Shown piece by piece: positions 9,802 through 21,955 of a stretch of 64,000 nucleotides of DNA (within the stretch, counting starts at the first letter, position 1; every line of letters starts with the position of its first letter). Below the pieces are notes generated by a model, which made no database searches, had not been told where the DNA came from, and worked only from the letters and a program-made list of their open reading frames with translations. Position numbers and translations under genes: made by a program. Source of the stretch: Pseudorasbora parva (taxonomy: Eukaryota > Chordata > Actinopteri > Cypriniformes > Gobionidae); contig NC_090189.1 of NCBI RefSeq assembly GCF_024679245.1, forward strand, positions 36,588,889 through 36,652,888. The letters run 5' to 3'.

Positions 9802-11460
9802 ACTAAACGATTCGAAACGAAAAAAATTGTTAAACAAGGTTCAGTTTTTCAATTAGATTAAGTAAATAATACTTCTCTGTATATAAATTTGACTCAAACA
9901 TATGAGAATCTATCAATATTTCTCCACATCTGCACACATTTAAACTAAAAGCCCTGAGGGATGTTGTTTTGTCGAGAGTCTTCATGACGAACGCAGAAGA
10001 GTTTTTTTTATGAATGGGAGCAAATGACGAGCATATTGCAATCAAAAGGTACCGACGGGAATCATCATATTCATTACTCCTGGCACATATTAACACATTA
10101 CGGTCACTTTAAGACTTTCAGAATAAATCAGAGGTAAAAAAAATAACTTTAGTCTTAGATCTTTTTAATATTGTATAGTTTGTCAAGGTAACTTACTTCT
10201 GATAGTAATTTTGAGCTAAATTAAAGAGAGCTTTAACATGTCCACGTCCTTGTGGACCTCGTGGACTATGGTGTCATTATTGTCCCTGATTTTGTTTTGT
10301 TTTGTGTTTTGAGTTTGTAAAGTTTCCTAGAAACTAAAGTTATCTCCTTCGTCTTCATGCATTACTATTATATAATATCTGACAAAAACAAAATAGCATA
10401 AATTGTTCTTGAACTGACTGAATATAATCAAATTACCTTCATCTTTGTGTATGTTTATACAACCAGACAAAGACAGTAAAAAGATACACCCAACACTGAT
10501 CATTGCCTAGACTTGTTTACAGCAAAGCTTGACTGCAGTAGGGCATTGCTTTGTCTGATTTTGTGAATGGAAATTAATTGATCAAAAAGTAGGAAGATAA
10601 AAAACAAAAGTGTGCAATGATGATTTACAGATGAAATAATTTATATTTGGAATCATTCATGTATGTCAAAACTCTTATGTCAATCTGCATGTCATTAAGT
10701 TATCTGATTGATTGCATGTGTATATAAATTTGGAAACAAGAAAATTATTTGTAATAACAAATGGATTGTATTTGTAATAACAACTGGATTTAAAAAAAAA
10801 GGTTTATGTATTGTACATCAGGAAATGAACACATGTCCACACAAACACATTCACAGACTGTCAAAACCCTGAACAAATCCCTGAAGAAATTGTCTGTCAA
10901 AATTCTCCAGGCTTCTTAGGAATTAATAATAGAGAACGCGCAAACAACTTGTCATTTTGTGTTAGCTCTTAACCTTAGCAATCAATCTTTTTCTGAAAAG
11001 GGGAACAGAGAAATAAAATCACATGCGAGGATAGGGAAAGCTCCAATTATTGTACAGATGAATGTATCTTGCTGGTTTAGTGTGGCTTAGCTATTTTCTG
11101 AATGATATCATACCCACCGTCTTCATTAAGCGGCTGTCATTTAAATCAGTGGGTGCTAAAATGGATTGGCAACAGATGGTGAAAGGATTTGACTGTTAAC
11201 GCAGTTGCTAAGTAACACAATCAGCCTCTGAAATGAGAGCCAATGGCTCCTTTGCATTTTTCAATGCAAGGTAAGAGTACAACTGGTTCCCATCATGCAC
11301 AATAAGCTTTTGTGAACTGAGATCTCTGCCATGTATGTACAACAAATATTTGCTTGCGACTTGAGTGTTTGAATGAATTTAAACACAAGGTTAAATTATT
11401 TTGTTTTAAGGGCCATGTTATTGTAGGTCCAGAGAATATGAGAATATAAAGTTATATATG
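9802..11460. other. AT-rich non-coding stretch
   Basis: No gene, exon or element end recognised. Frames are short and AT-biased. Confidence 0.4.
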
Positions 11461-11467
11461 TATATAT

Positions 11468-11579
11468 ACTGATCAGGCATAACATTATGACCTGCGATGA
11501 AGAGATATTTAGTGTTATTCACTTCATCATTATTCATCATCAGGATCATAAGTGGTCATAATATTATGCCTGATCAGTG
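11468..11579. mobile_element. Short foldback mariner-like MITE
   Basis: About 25-bp inverted ends (CTGATCAGGCATAACATTAT... and its near reverse complement at 11554-11579) enclose a 60-bp spacer within TATATA sequence. The size, ends and TA context fit a Tc1/mariner-derived MITE. Confidence 0.7.
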
Positions 11580-11584
11580 TATAT

Positions 11585-12440
11585 AGTGCTTTGTTATATT
11601 CTCATTTGATATTTTTTTTCAGTTATGTTTGTACTTCAAATAGTTTGTACATTGTTTTCTGTACTGCACAAGACGGCCAGCAGATGCCGCCACAGACAAA
11701 TCATTTGAAATGATATACCAGCATACTGTTGTTTAAAAAAGTATATGCCTTTAAATATCTTTAAAATAAAAATATCTTATATTATTTTACCAATGCCACA
11801 TCATAGAAATTATAATGCTAAACCATTGTTATATGCTTATGAGCACTTTTAAAATGTTGACAGTATGACATCTTGTATAACATGAAACAAATGAATCAGA
11901 AATAAATATTTTTGTTTTTGCTTCATTACCAAAAATCTAAAATAACAGATTAGCTTAAAGGCAATTCGGGATCTCCATATTAAATCTTTTTTTCTGTTTT
12001 ATATTATATTATATTATATTATATTATATTACACTACACTGCCTGGTTAAAAAATCATTGTTTGGATTTAAAATGCAAATGCTAAATAGACTATGACTGG
12101 ATCATTATTACATTATTATTATTATTATTATTATAGAGTTTGAATACACCTTCTGGTACTACTTGGACATGTCATCAGTGAAAAACCCGGGGTCAAAGGG
12201 TGTTTCTGGTCCTTAATCTTCATACACCCTCACCCGGTCGACCCAACCGGGGGTGATCAGTCCCCGGCTTGTGTCCAAGTGGCATGTTGCTCCACGGATC
12301 CATAAATGTAGTATAGGGTGTAAAATGTGTTGTGGATTTAAAAATTAGTTGTGGGATTTATATAGGATGTGAATAAATCCCCACCTCACCCCGAGCCCTT
12401 TGCCTAAACCCCCCACACATTGCTCTCAGATCTGTGGGAA
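11585..12440. other. Non-coding stretch with simple repeats
   Basis: Contains (ATATT)n at about 12001-12031 and (ATT)n at about 12108-12135. No gene recognised. Confidence 0.5.
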
Positions 12441-12583
12441 ACACTAATGATCATACTTTCTGGTTCTAGTAAGAACTCGAGCTGCTGTATTTTGGTCTAG
12501 TTGGAGTTTGTTTATTAAGTGAGCAGGGCAACTACCCAGTAGAGCATTACAATAATATAGCCTTGAGCTCATGAACGCATGCA

Positions 12584-12865
12584 CTATCTGTTCAGCATTT
12601 TGCATTGAAAGCATGTGCTGTAATTTAGATATATTTTTAAGATGGTAGAATGCAGTTTTACAGATGGCTTTGCAGCCTTAGCTAAATTAAGTATACATGA
12701 TACAAGGTAATGATGTGAGATGTCATCGCTCTGCTGCAGATTTTCAACAGTATCAAAATCTATTCCATGTGATAGCATTAGATATAAAGTATGAATACGA
12801 CGATGAGTGGGTCCTGATATGTGTTGTCTAACTCCAATAGAGTTTATAATGTCTCTAAATTCCAA
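12584..12865 (-). pseudogene. L2 ORF2 endonuclease remnant fused to RT C-terminal remnant
   Basis: The frame reads [36 protein letters not shown], which aligns with [35 protein letters not shown] of the better-preserved copy (57300-57480). The catalytic SDH-type aspartate is replaced (SHHY). The frame then runs across the deletion junction near 12665 into sequence from the RT C-terminal region. Confidence 0.75.
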
Positions 12866-13600
12866 TCACATTGCATCTTTTTCATTGTCTACATGGATAT
12901 TAATATCACCAACAATTAGTAATTTATCTGCAGCCAGTACTAACTCTGATAGAAGTCTGTATTGTGCCCTGGTGGCCTGTATACAGTAGCCAACACAAAT
13001 GTCAAACGGGATTTATCATTTACACTACACAGCGTTACATAAAGCACCACAACTTCAAAAGAATGCAACACCTCCCCCTATACCTTTCAGATGTAGCTCG
13101 TATTTATAACAACGATCTTGGGGGGTGCACTCATTTAAAGTAATGTAGTCGTCAGGTTTAGCCAGGTTTCTGTCAAACACAGCACATCTAGGTAATGATC
13201 TATAATCATATCATTAACAATAACCGCTTTTGGAGAAAGGGATGGAATATTCAGCAACCCGAGCTTTATAATTTGTTCATCTGTATTATATCTGTTCTTT
13301 ATTTGTTGGACATCAATTACATTTTTACTGTTGAATAGTTTTTATGTTTTTTTGTATTTACTTATTTGGGGAACAGACACAGTCTCTATGTGATAATATC
13401 TATAAAGTTAAAAACTTTTCCAATTGTCTATAAACCCTATGTTATTTTGTGGACACCTTAGACAACTAGCCATCGCGTGTTGATAATCTGCTAACTATTT
13501 CATCACTCCTTTTAACAGGGAGAGGTCCGGAGCAATAGACTGCCGTTGACATCGTACTTGCGACTTTACACACATCTTTAATGTTAATTTTGGTGATCTC

Positions 13601-13867
13601 CTACTGGCAAAGTTGAACATCATTAGTGCCGACGTGAATAATAATCTTAGAGAATCTACGATTAGCTTTAGCCAGCAGTTTTAAATTTGCTTTGATGTCA
13701 GGCACTCTGGCTCCCAGTAAACATGTGACTATGGTGGCTGGTGTCTCTATTTTCATGTTCTGTGTAATAGAATCTCCAAAAACTAGGGCACTTTCAGCAG
13801 GATCCTCAGTGGGTGCGTCAATGAGTGGGGAGAACCTGTTTGATGTTCTAATCGGAACAGAAGAGGG
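13601..13867 (-). pseudogene. L2 ORF1 esterase-domain remnant
   Basis: The frame carries [11 protein letters not shown] (nucleophile block of SGNH hydrolases) and [10 protein letters not shown] (GTND block), matching ORF1 of the LINE at 55799. The open frame runs a little further right into the solo LTR, which is not part of it. Upstream codons continue beyond the LTR, at 14179-14370. Confidence 0.75.
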
Positions 13868-14173
13868 GTGTAACTGGGTTCTTAGATGAGAAGGAAGGAG
13901 GCGGGAACCGGCGAACATTCAACAAACTTTAATTAAATAAATAAACAAAACGAAAGTAACATGGGTAGCCCCTCATGGACGACTGCCCGCACACACATAA
14001 TAAAACGTAAACAAAATCCAGGCCTGGTCCTCTCTCGCCTTCCACTGCCTTTGCTCCTCCTTTTATGCTACCTGACTCGGCCACGAGACGAGACCGGTGT
14101 GGCGCGCAGCTGGCACTCATTAGCACTCGTCACCGGCCCGCTCTCACGGTCCCTCACCCCGCTGCTTGCCACA
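13868..14173 (-). mobile_element. Solo LTR, Gypsy-type, inside the L2 copy
   Basis: Minus-strand copy of the LTR at 5306-5649, starting TGTGGCAAGC and ending GTTACA. The flanks AGGGG (13863-13867) and AGGAG (14174-14178) are a 5-bp target duplication with one difference. No internal sequence is present, so recombination between LTRs has removed the rest. Confidence 0.85.
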
Positions 14174-14490
14174 AGGAGTTTTTTTGTTCCGTGACAATGC
14201 CTTATCATTGTTACCCAGCCCTGCTGCAAGGGCTCAGCCGGAACCGAACCATGTACAGATTTCACTAAGCTTTTCGCATCCAAAGCAGTATCTAAAGCTG
14301 ATACATTCTCACTACTCTCACATAAGATGTGGATGCGTGTCTCTAATTATGAAATCTTCTCCGTAAGCAAGACTATTTCCTTACATTTATCACATGTGAA
14401 GCCCTGTCTGCCAACAGAGATAGATATGCTAAACATTTAGCATGCAGTGCAAGGGAAAATGACAGAAGAAGAAGACATGGCTTACTGTAT

Positions 14491-15012
14491 TTGTTGATGA
14501 ATCCAAAACGTAAAGGGTTACTTCAACGATTAGCATATGGCTTTGTATCAGTAGAAACCCTGGAGTATATTCAAATGATTGTGCTTTCCCCCCTCATATG
14601 CCCCTGAGACAAGAGATTTATGCATTTTATTTCTGGAAAAAATCCTCTGTTTGGCCAAAGGCTAAAGACTACAGCCAGCAGAGGGAGCCATTTCCCCATG
14701 TTTTGAACCCGCGCATGGGGGATGGGAGATTACACTCAGAGCTCAGCTGGCAGCTACAGGCACTCATTTAAACGGAGCTATGCTGAGCAATGTAAGTCTT
14801 TTAACTTCTCAAATTAATTTCTATGAAAGTTAAGCTTGCAAACGCATGATCTGAAATGCGCCAGACTGAACTCACGTTGTGAATGTATGCCGCAACATTC
14901 AGTATCTGACATAACCAAAACAGCTTCCAGAGATCGTCAGATCGCTATTTTATGCAGATAGACACGTTTTAGGACAATAAACACACAATCGCGGCAATAT
15001 ATGGTTGGTCTG
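14491..15012. other. Non-coding stretch
   Basis: Nothing recognised beyond short frames. Confidence 0.35.
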
Positions 15013-15990
15013 TGTTCTTTATGCCATGTTGGGTGGTTTCATAATAGATTATATTTATAATGCAATGCTACATAGCTTTTAGCATTGTATATTTTCTGTC
15101 AGATTTTTTGACCCGAAGCTACATGAGATCACATATTGTTATATAAAACACTCAACTTATAAATTATAAAGTTATATGAAGCAAGTTTTGAATAAAACAT
15201 AATTTTAATCGTATAAATTGTTGTTTTGCTGGTGTGCTAAGCTAACATGCTAGATTGCCCTAGATGCACCTGCCACTGAGTAAATACTTAATTTGTATGA
15301 ACATTTTCTAAATGTAAAACTACTGAAATGCTTATTTGGACGAAATGCATTCGATGGAGGCTCAGTGAGGGTAAAGTGAGAGGTTTGATTTAGAAATGAG
15401 GTTTGAATAGAACAGTTTGAATAGACAAAATAATAATAATTAGAGCCATAACCAGTCCGCAGAAGTGTGAATGTGTGCCGGGGAGACAAACTGAATGGGG
15501 CAGTTTGCACCTCTAAACAATAGAGGCAATATACTGAATGAAAGCTGAGAAGACATGGCAATAAACAGCAGTTGATATTTTAGAGATATCTCAAAATAAA
15601 ATCACATGAAACGATCTTGTAAAACGTTTAATAAAATTCAGAGTTTTAGACTGATCATCTTCAGATCTGAAATATAACATGGTCAGACTTGTGGCTTTAG
15701 CTGTAGTGCATTTCTAATTTCTTACAAGGCCAACTTCAAGTTTATTTTCATAAAGATATTTCATACAAATAAATTTCTAATAACTTTACAAAACTTTGAA
15801 GCTTATAACTTTTTTGATTATAAAAAATATTATCATTTTGACTTTACAGTAAACTGCCAGGTGTCTGCTTTCAAATGAGACCATAATTATGCTTTTAGTG
15901 CAAAGGATTCACAAACTGTATTTGTTTTAGTCTGAGTATGCATTTCTTAGGATTTTTTCAAAAGTTGGAATTCAGCTTAACAGGTTAATC
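15013..15990 (+). mobile_element. Longer copy of the dispersed repeat also seen at 8210-8440
   Basis: It starts TTTATGCCATGTTGGGTGG and ends near AACAGGTTAA. Its outer blocks match the shorter inverted copy at 8210-8440, while the middle 700 bp is unique in the window. The ends are inferred from that comparison; no target duplication is clear and the superfamily is unknown. Confidence 0.55.
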
Positions 15991-16829
15991 TTCCCAACGC
16001 TGAAGTACCCCTTTAACACAAATTGTTTGATGGAGTCTATTTAACAATCCAACTCACCACAGTTGTCTAATGAACTCAGAAAAAAGGCAACCCAGGTGCA
16101 GTGAAAGCTACCAGGCTAGCGAAAAGCTAACACATGTTAGTGATTTAGATTAAAAGCTAGCAATGTCAAATTTAACTTGATAGGCTACAATATGTGGTGA
16201 TGAGTAAGTTATTTTTAGCAGTATATATAACAAAGAAGATATATCAAATAGAGATTCAAACGCAGCTATACAGAGCTACAAACGCTGAGGCAGGCAGCAG
16301 CAGCAGGCAGACAGGGGCAATCGATCAGGAACAATCAATCAGCCAGGAGCAATCCTCAATCAGAGCAATCCTCAATCCTCAGAGAAATCCTCTAAGTAAT
16401 GTGCTTATGTTGGATGTTGGACTATACATTTCCACGGAATTCCTCTGGAGGGAGCTCTGCCTCTTTGATTATTTCTGACTAACTGTTGTACTGTGTTAGA
16501 CGGTGGAAATGTAGTGTGACAGATTGTGATTTCTGTGATCGATTCCTGATGTTTAAGAGTGCTGCTAGCTATGTTTGATACAATGTAATCTTTATGTATG
16601 TAACATAATCATCCTCTTTATACTGTTTGTAATTGTAACTGTTTAATCATTTGGTGAGTGTCTTGTTGTTTTTAAGGCCAAAAGGTTAAAGTTCAAAGTC
16701 CAAAGGGCGATTTTTAGTGCAGCATCAAATTTGTAACTATATCATACAAAACAGGCAAACACAACACAAACAGCAAACACTCTCACATCTTACAAGATTA
16801 AAAGTCTCACAGCAGTGGGAATAAAAGGT
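15991..16829. other. Non-coding stretch
   Basis: Contains a small CAG-rich and CAATC-rich patch (16289-16380). The 94-codon frame at 16194-16478 has no recognisable domain. Confidence 0.35.
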
Positions 16830-17123
16830 AACACTTTACTTGAAGGGGTGTGCATAAGACACACATGTTTATGACAACTGTCATTAAGTGTCATTCGCTC
16901 AATTATGTCATTTTGAATGCAAAGATGACATTATGTGAAATGTCTTTGTCATGACAACTTGACATTACCAAGACATACTATCAAATTTAAGAAACTACTA
17001 AACTTTATAGGGTTAACATTAAACTGTCATGTGGTTGGTTTTGATGTTGACTGAGGCCATTATAATGTCATACATTTTTTTCAGTGGCACAAGTTTAATT
17101 TGTCATTAAAATGTAATTAGGTG
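16830..17123 (+). mobile_element. Left part of a repeat split by the Kolobok-like element
   Basis: GGTAACACTTTACTTGAAGG and the following blocks match, in reverse orientation, 40590-40975. The sequence breaks at TTAA (17124-17127) and resumes at 32568 with TACTCTGTCAAATTATT, exactly as in the unbroken second copy (TACTCTCTCAAATTATT on the reverse strand near 40550). Confidence 0.8.
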
Positions 17124-17387
17124 TTAAAGGGTCATGAAACCTCAAAACACTTTTTTGAGATATAAACAGATATGCATAGGTTGCACATCATTGAAAAAAC
17201 TAAAGGTACTCATTATTGTAATTCATAAGTGAAAAATATTTATTTTTGCATTTTTCAGAGTTATTTCTGTCTTCCGGTTTAAGAAAGTTTAGTTGGAGCA
17301 ATGTCACGGAATCTGACGTCAGCATGTGCTTTTCGGCCCATGTATGGGCTGGTGGGGACATGCCGACGTCGACTGTTTCTCGACATA

Positions 17388-19309
17388 TGAAGAGTTTGGT
17401 TCCAAAACGCTAAAAATCCAAAATTGTTAAATTGAGAAAAAAGGCATTTTCTTTCCCAAAAGACATTTTGTATGTTGTTTGTATGATAACTGTTTTTTTC
17501 TGTTTCAAACTGTAATATATCATTATGAGTTTGTAATAACATAAAAAAAATCAAATCCATATTTTGATTTTAAACATTTATTAAACAGACATTTTTTTTT
17601 CTCCAAAATGCAATATATAATAATAATAATAATAGATTTTATTTATAATGCACTTTTCATTCCGAAGAATCTCAAAGTTCAACAAAGGGGGAAAAAAATA
17701 ACAAAAAATGAATAACATGTAAAAATATAGAATACCACAAACAATCAACCAACACAGAAAACAGAACAGAAACAGAGCTGATGGTGAACAGAAGCAGAGC
17801 TGATGGTGAAAGTCTCTGTTAGCTCCGCAGCACACTGTAGTCCACTCCATGTTTTAAATGTCTCCCAGCGGCAGTGTCCCGATGATGTCGTCGAGGCATG
17901 ACAGCTGAAGACCAGATGATGGGTCTTCATGACGATTCAGACGGTGGGGATCGCCGCAGCACCATGCAGAGGGCAGACAAAGCTCTCCGGGCACTTCTAT
18001 GGACAAACCGGGATCGGCGCAGAAGTCCAAGCCGCTCCACGGCCGCAATGCAAGACGGAACAGTGGCGCAGCCAAGAAGCGGAACATCCCAACATCATGC
18101 CGGACGCCGATGACGCTGGCCCGGATGACGCTAGCCGGTGCAAACTTCAGCCACCATGCAGCTCAAGCCCGAGGGAGACCACCAGTGAGCAGTCGCAGCG
18201 AACAACATCAAATGTCCTTCAAACCAGAACCAACCGCAGCAATTCAAACATAAACATCAGAGAAGCGCTGGAAAACGGCGAACGGTGAACAACGTCCTCT
18301 CAGTGGCTGCCAGCAATCAGCATAAGTCCCAATTGTAGCTCTGACTGTTAGACTAGTCACAAACATAATAAAATAAAATAAAATCTAAATCTAATAGTAC
18401 AGTAACGTGATTTGTGGGTGGAGAAGCGGCGAACAGACAACGCCAGCGTCCTCTCCCCCACGTTGCCTCAAATATCCATAACACGTTTTCCCCAAAATGC
18501 TATAAGTCCATTTCATCAACAAAAACTCACTTTCTGTATGAAATTGAGCAAAGACATAACAATAAATAACAAGGAAAGGTTGTCTATACATATATTTCTG
18601 TGTCATAAAAAAAAAACAATATTTCTGTGCAAAATATAACTTTAAATAAACAATACATCTGTGTGAGATTTTGCAACATAGAGGCTATAAGCAACCATGA
18701 CAGTTGATTTACATAACAATGCCAACTTTCTTATAGTGGAACACAGATATATATCGTGGTATGACAGTAAAGTGTCGAAGTTTTTTAGAAGATCGTCAGC
18801 TGTCAGTTTGTCGGCATGACAAAAGTTTTTTGATTCACTGTGAGAACAAGCAATCGTCTGTATTTTGCCACAGCCTGGGTTTCTGACTCTCTTTCTGACT
18901 TCCCTTTCGTGTTTGTTTTTTTACGGCTTCCGCTTCTTTCCCACAGACGACACGACCACTAGCTCCTCAATACCATCAAAGTTATTCATTTTAGTAGCCT
19001 ATGTAAAAACGTAAAAGTCTGAGGTGAGTGTTTACTGGCGTCTACTGACAGGGTGCCAGTTTGCGTCATGGAATGGTGCGCGGTGATTGGTCGAATGGAA
19101 CTGTAGGGCTTTGCATAAAAACAGGACTGGCGTTTGTCTCTGTTTGAGAAAAAAGGGAAGAAACAGGGCAGCGAAACACGGCGTATATCGCGTTTTGTTA
19201 AAAACTGATTATCGAACTTTGACTAGAGAGTCAATGGGGAGCTTGTTTTGGCGGTAACTCGTTTTTAAAAAAAATTGCCGTTTATCGCGTTTTGGAACCA
19301 AACTCTTCA
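17388..19309. mobile_element. TIR element with 23-bp perfect ends, TA-flanked
   Basis: TGAAGAGTTTGGTTCCAAAA (17388-17410 in full) is repeated as a perfect reverse complement at 19287-19309. TA at 17386-17387 and 19310-19311 would be the target duplication. No transposase motif was recognised inside, so the superfamily is open (TA suggests Tc1/mariner-like). A GC-rich repeat (17625-18395) is nested in it. Confidence 0.65.
17625..18395 (+). mobile_element. Dispersed GC-rich repeat with AATAA-rich tail
   Basis: It begins near ATTTTATTTATAATGCACTT, passes through a GC-rich centre (17870-18300), and ends with an (AAAAT)n-like tail at 18367-18390, suggesting a retroposed sequence. Frames of 60-120 codons occur but match nothing I recognise. 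Confidence 0.35.
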
Positions 19310-19454
19310 TATATTCACGACATAAAGCTCATTCAATCCAATCACTGCGCTGTAGTATGGATAAAATATAACTTAGTTAATATGCACGAGATGAGACAGT
19401 AACTTCTATTGGTAACAGGTTCGTCTTCCAGTTGTCCATCATCAGAGTTGAAAC

Positions 19455-19682
19455 ATGGGTTGTCGTAAGTGCTTGTTTCCTCTGTGCCACAACACAAAAG
19501 AGTTGTTTTTGTTTCCCCGTGACGTGACCAGAGCTGAAGTTTGGGCGAGGGTGGTTGGCCTGCCGTGGCCGCAGAAGAAAACAAGCGGAATGTATGTTTG
19601 TTGCAAACATTTTGTACCGGACAACTTTGTAAATCTGGGACAGTTGGAATCCGGCTTTGCTAATTCCCATCTCCAAAATGGT
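19455..19682 (+). pseudogene. Kolobok-like transposase, THAP-domain exon
   Basis: The ATG at 19455 starts a THAP-type zinc finger: cysteines at residues 6 and 11, then C49-x2-H52 (CCKHF), with tryptophan 30 in EVWARVVGLPW, the C2CH pattern of THAP domains. THAP domains bind element ends in P and Kolobok transposases. The exon reads through about 76 codons and meets a GTAAGT donor at 19685. The next coding exon is at 20107. This exon is itself intact, but later exons are damaged, so the gene as a whole is classed as a pseudogene. Confidence 0.75.
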
Positions 19683-20106
19683 GGTAAGTGTTTGCTAACA
19701 TATTCTTTATTTTTGTGTATCTTGTGTATTTCATGTTTAATAGCATTTTTTCTGCAATGAACTCTGAGTTCACACCGCGGAGAAAAATTAGCATTTAAGA
19801 GAAAAATACATTTGTCAGGTTAGTGTGTTGCGTATTTTGTCGTTGCTCGGGTTTTGTTTTCCCCCGACTGAACAAACATTTTCAATTAGTGTTTGTCAGT
19901 GTCTGTTTGGTCAGCGTAAACATATTACTTTTTAAAAAAAAACAATTTTAAATCCAGCGGCCCACTTGAATGTAGGTGTTGTTCCTGTGCGGTCTGAATT
20001 GGTCATTAGGTGCATACATAGTCAATGCTAACCAACAACAGATATTTATTTTCCTTCAGTGGTTTATCGTATTGTGAATAGAATGCTTGCGTGTTGTACT
20101 TTTTTA

Positions 20107-20270
20107 GGTTGTAAATCAGATGCAGTTTTCCTCTAAGCCCTTGTGTCGTGAGGTTGGGTGCCAGACAGAAATATTCACAAAAGATGCAACGTGCCAAACA
20201 GATGTTTATTTTACGCCAATGAAGCATGTATCCACACAATATTCATGGAAACCTGAGCGAAGAAGCAAGA
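20107..20270 (+). pseudogene. Kolobok-like transposase, second exon
   Basis: Acceptor TTTTTTAG precedes 20107. The frame reads LCREVGCQTEIFTKDATCQTD and ends RRSK before GTAAGA. The paired CQTE/CQTD motif is a linker I associate with fish Kolobok proteins downstream of THAP. No stop lies in the exon. The following intron contains the 5.3-kb Harbinger element. Confidence 0.65.
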
Positions 20271-20422
20271 GTAAGAATCCAAATTTCTTATTATTTTGTG
20301 CTCCCTTTAGCCGTTGTTTGCAGTTAAATACAGTTAAGCCCCGTTTCCACCACAGGAACTTTACCCAGGAACCAGGAACTTTGGGTGGTACTTCGTGTGT
20401 TTTGATCGCAGGAACCAGGGTC

Positions 20423-21955
20423 TAAAGCCCTGCATTTATGCCCGAGCCCGACGGGCCCCGACTTTTTTACGCCCCTCGGGCCGGGCTTCGGGCCAATTTT
20501 CATGTCATACCTAAAACGCGGGCCGGGCTTCGGGCCTTTTTATAGGCTTCTCCTTCGTTTTATATTTATTTTATCAATTAAAAGGAACAATGAGTTCTGC
20601 GCTGGTGGAAACAACACGAGACCATAATAGCTAACGCGACTGTCAAGATGGCTCGCACAGTGTTCAGAGCATAGGTTCAGAGTCCGCGCCAGCAGCAGCG
20701 CGCGTTTCTTCAGCACGGAGACGCACTGCAAGCGTGGTGTGAGCATGCCGTTTCTGTTGCGTGTCATCCGCGGGGCGTCTGGTGCTATTAATGTACAGGG
20801 AAGCCCTATACTTCATGTTAAATATAAATATATTGCCTATTGATACAGCAAAGACAACTTCGGCAGTAGCCGGCCCATGCCATATCCATGGTATTGACGG
20901 CAAAAGGCTACAGAATAATTTGTTCTGTATTGACTGGTTTAATATTTCAAAATCGATAATTAGGCTATGTTGTCTTTTATTATTACAATTAGGCCTATCT
21001 GCATTTATGTTAACCTACAGACTTTCAAACATTATGTCATTATGTGTCACAATGTTTTATGGGCTATATGTTGTAGTCAGATAGATATGATGGTGCTGCA
21101 ACACGCATCGCAGCAAATGACTAATGCAAGCCAACGCAAATGGCCGTAAATGAAACTTAAAATAAGTCTAAGATAGTCAAAAACACCATCATCTTCAATA
21201 AAAATGAATGAGATGAATGAGATCATTATCTTACCAGTGCGTCGCGCTCTCTTATGTGGTATTTAAATCTGAAATAAGCTGCTGAATAAAATGCATCTTG
21301 AATCTTTTGCTTCCGTTGCTGTAAACTCCGTTAAATGAGCATATACCCCGGGAATTGAAGATGGGATTTATATTCATTTGCGTAGGTGTAAGGTAGGCTA
21401 TAAGACAACCTGCATGTGCTTTTTTTATTTTATTTGTTTAGCTCCGTTTGCGAGAGCCGCGAGCAGAATCAGCCTGCCTCAGCTCGTCAAAAATGCCTTT
21501 TAGGCTACTGGTGGTAATAGTTGGCGAAATTAACTAACATTGTGATGCTTGAAGTGTTTTATGGATTTTATTATAGGCAAGACAAGTCAAGAGTTGATTT
21601 GAGAGACTAAATTAATTAAATATGCGGTTAACTCACTGTCGGCCGCTGGCCGCTTTTGGTCGTCACTTAAAAAAATTAAAACTTTAATTTAACAAACAAA
21701 AAAATGCTCTAAACATTTTTCTAAATTAACGTACTAAAGAAACGAAACGAAAAATAACTACTTTGACATTAAAAACAAAACAGAACTATTTTAATGGCTG
21801 CAACAATGTAAAAAAAAAAAAAAAAAAAAAACGGGCTCTAGTCGGACTCGGGCCGAGAATTTTGATAAGCTGTCGGACACGGGCCGGGCTAGGGCCTCAG
21901 CGTCTCGGGCCCGGGCCGGGCTAGGGCCTAGATTTGAGGCCCGTGCAGGGCTCTA
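20423..21955. mobile_element. hAT element with CG-rich ends
   Basis: The 8-bp target duplication CCAGGGTC is perfect (20415-20422, 21956-21963). The ends are TAAAGCCCTGCA and (reverse) TAGAGCCCTGCA, one base different. Subterminal blocks are arrays of CCCGAGCCCG/CGGGCCGGGC. No transposase recognised in 1,533 bp; a 20-base A run lies near 21811. Confidence 0.9.

Larger units (their letters stand above)
12443..14490 (-). mobile_element. Decayed L2-type LINE with internal deletion
   Basis: This is an antisense relative of the LINE at 55799-60562. From the right (5') it covers the ORF1 start (GFTCDKCKEI just upstream of 14370), the ORF1 esterase domain to 13560, the endonuclease region to about 12668, then a jump to the RT C-terminal segment at 12443-12665. 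Most of the reverse transcriptase is missing. A solo LTR (13868-14173) interrupts ORF1. Confidence 0.8.

Noticed and set aside
17898..18288. Overlapping ORFs of 70-119 codons
   Set aside because: They lie in a GC-rich dispersed repeat and show no motif.
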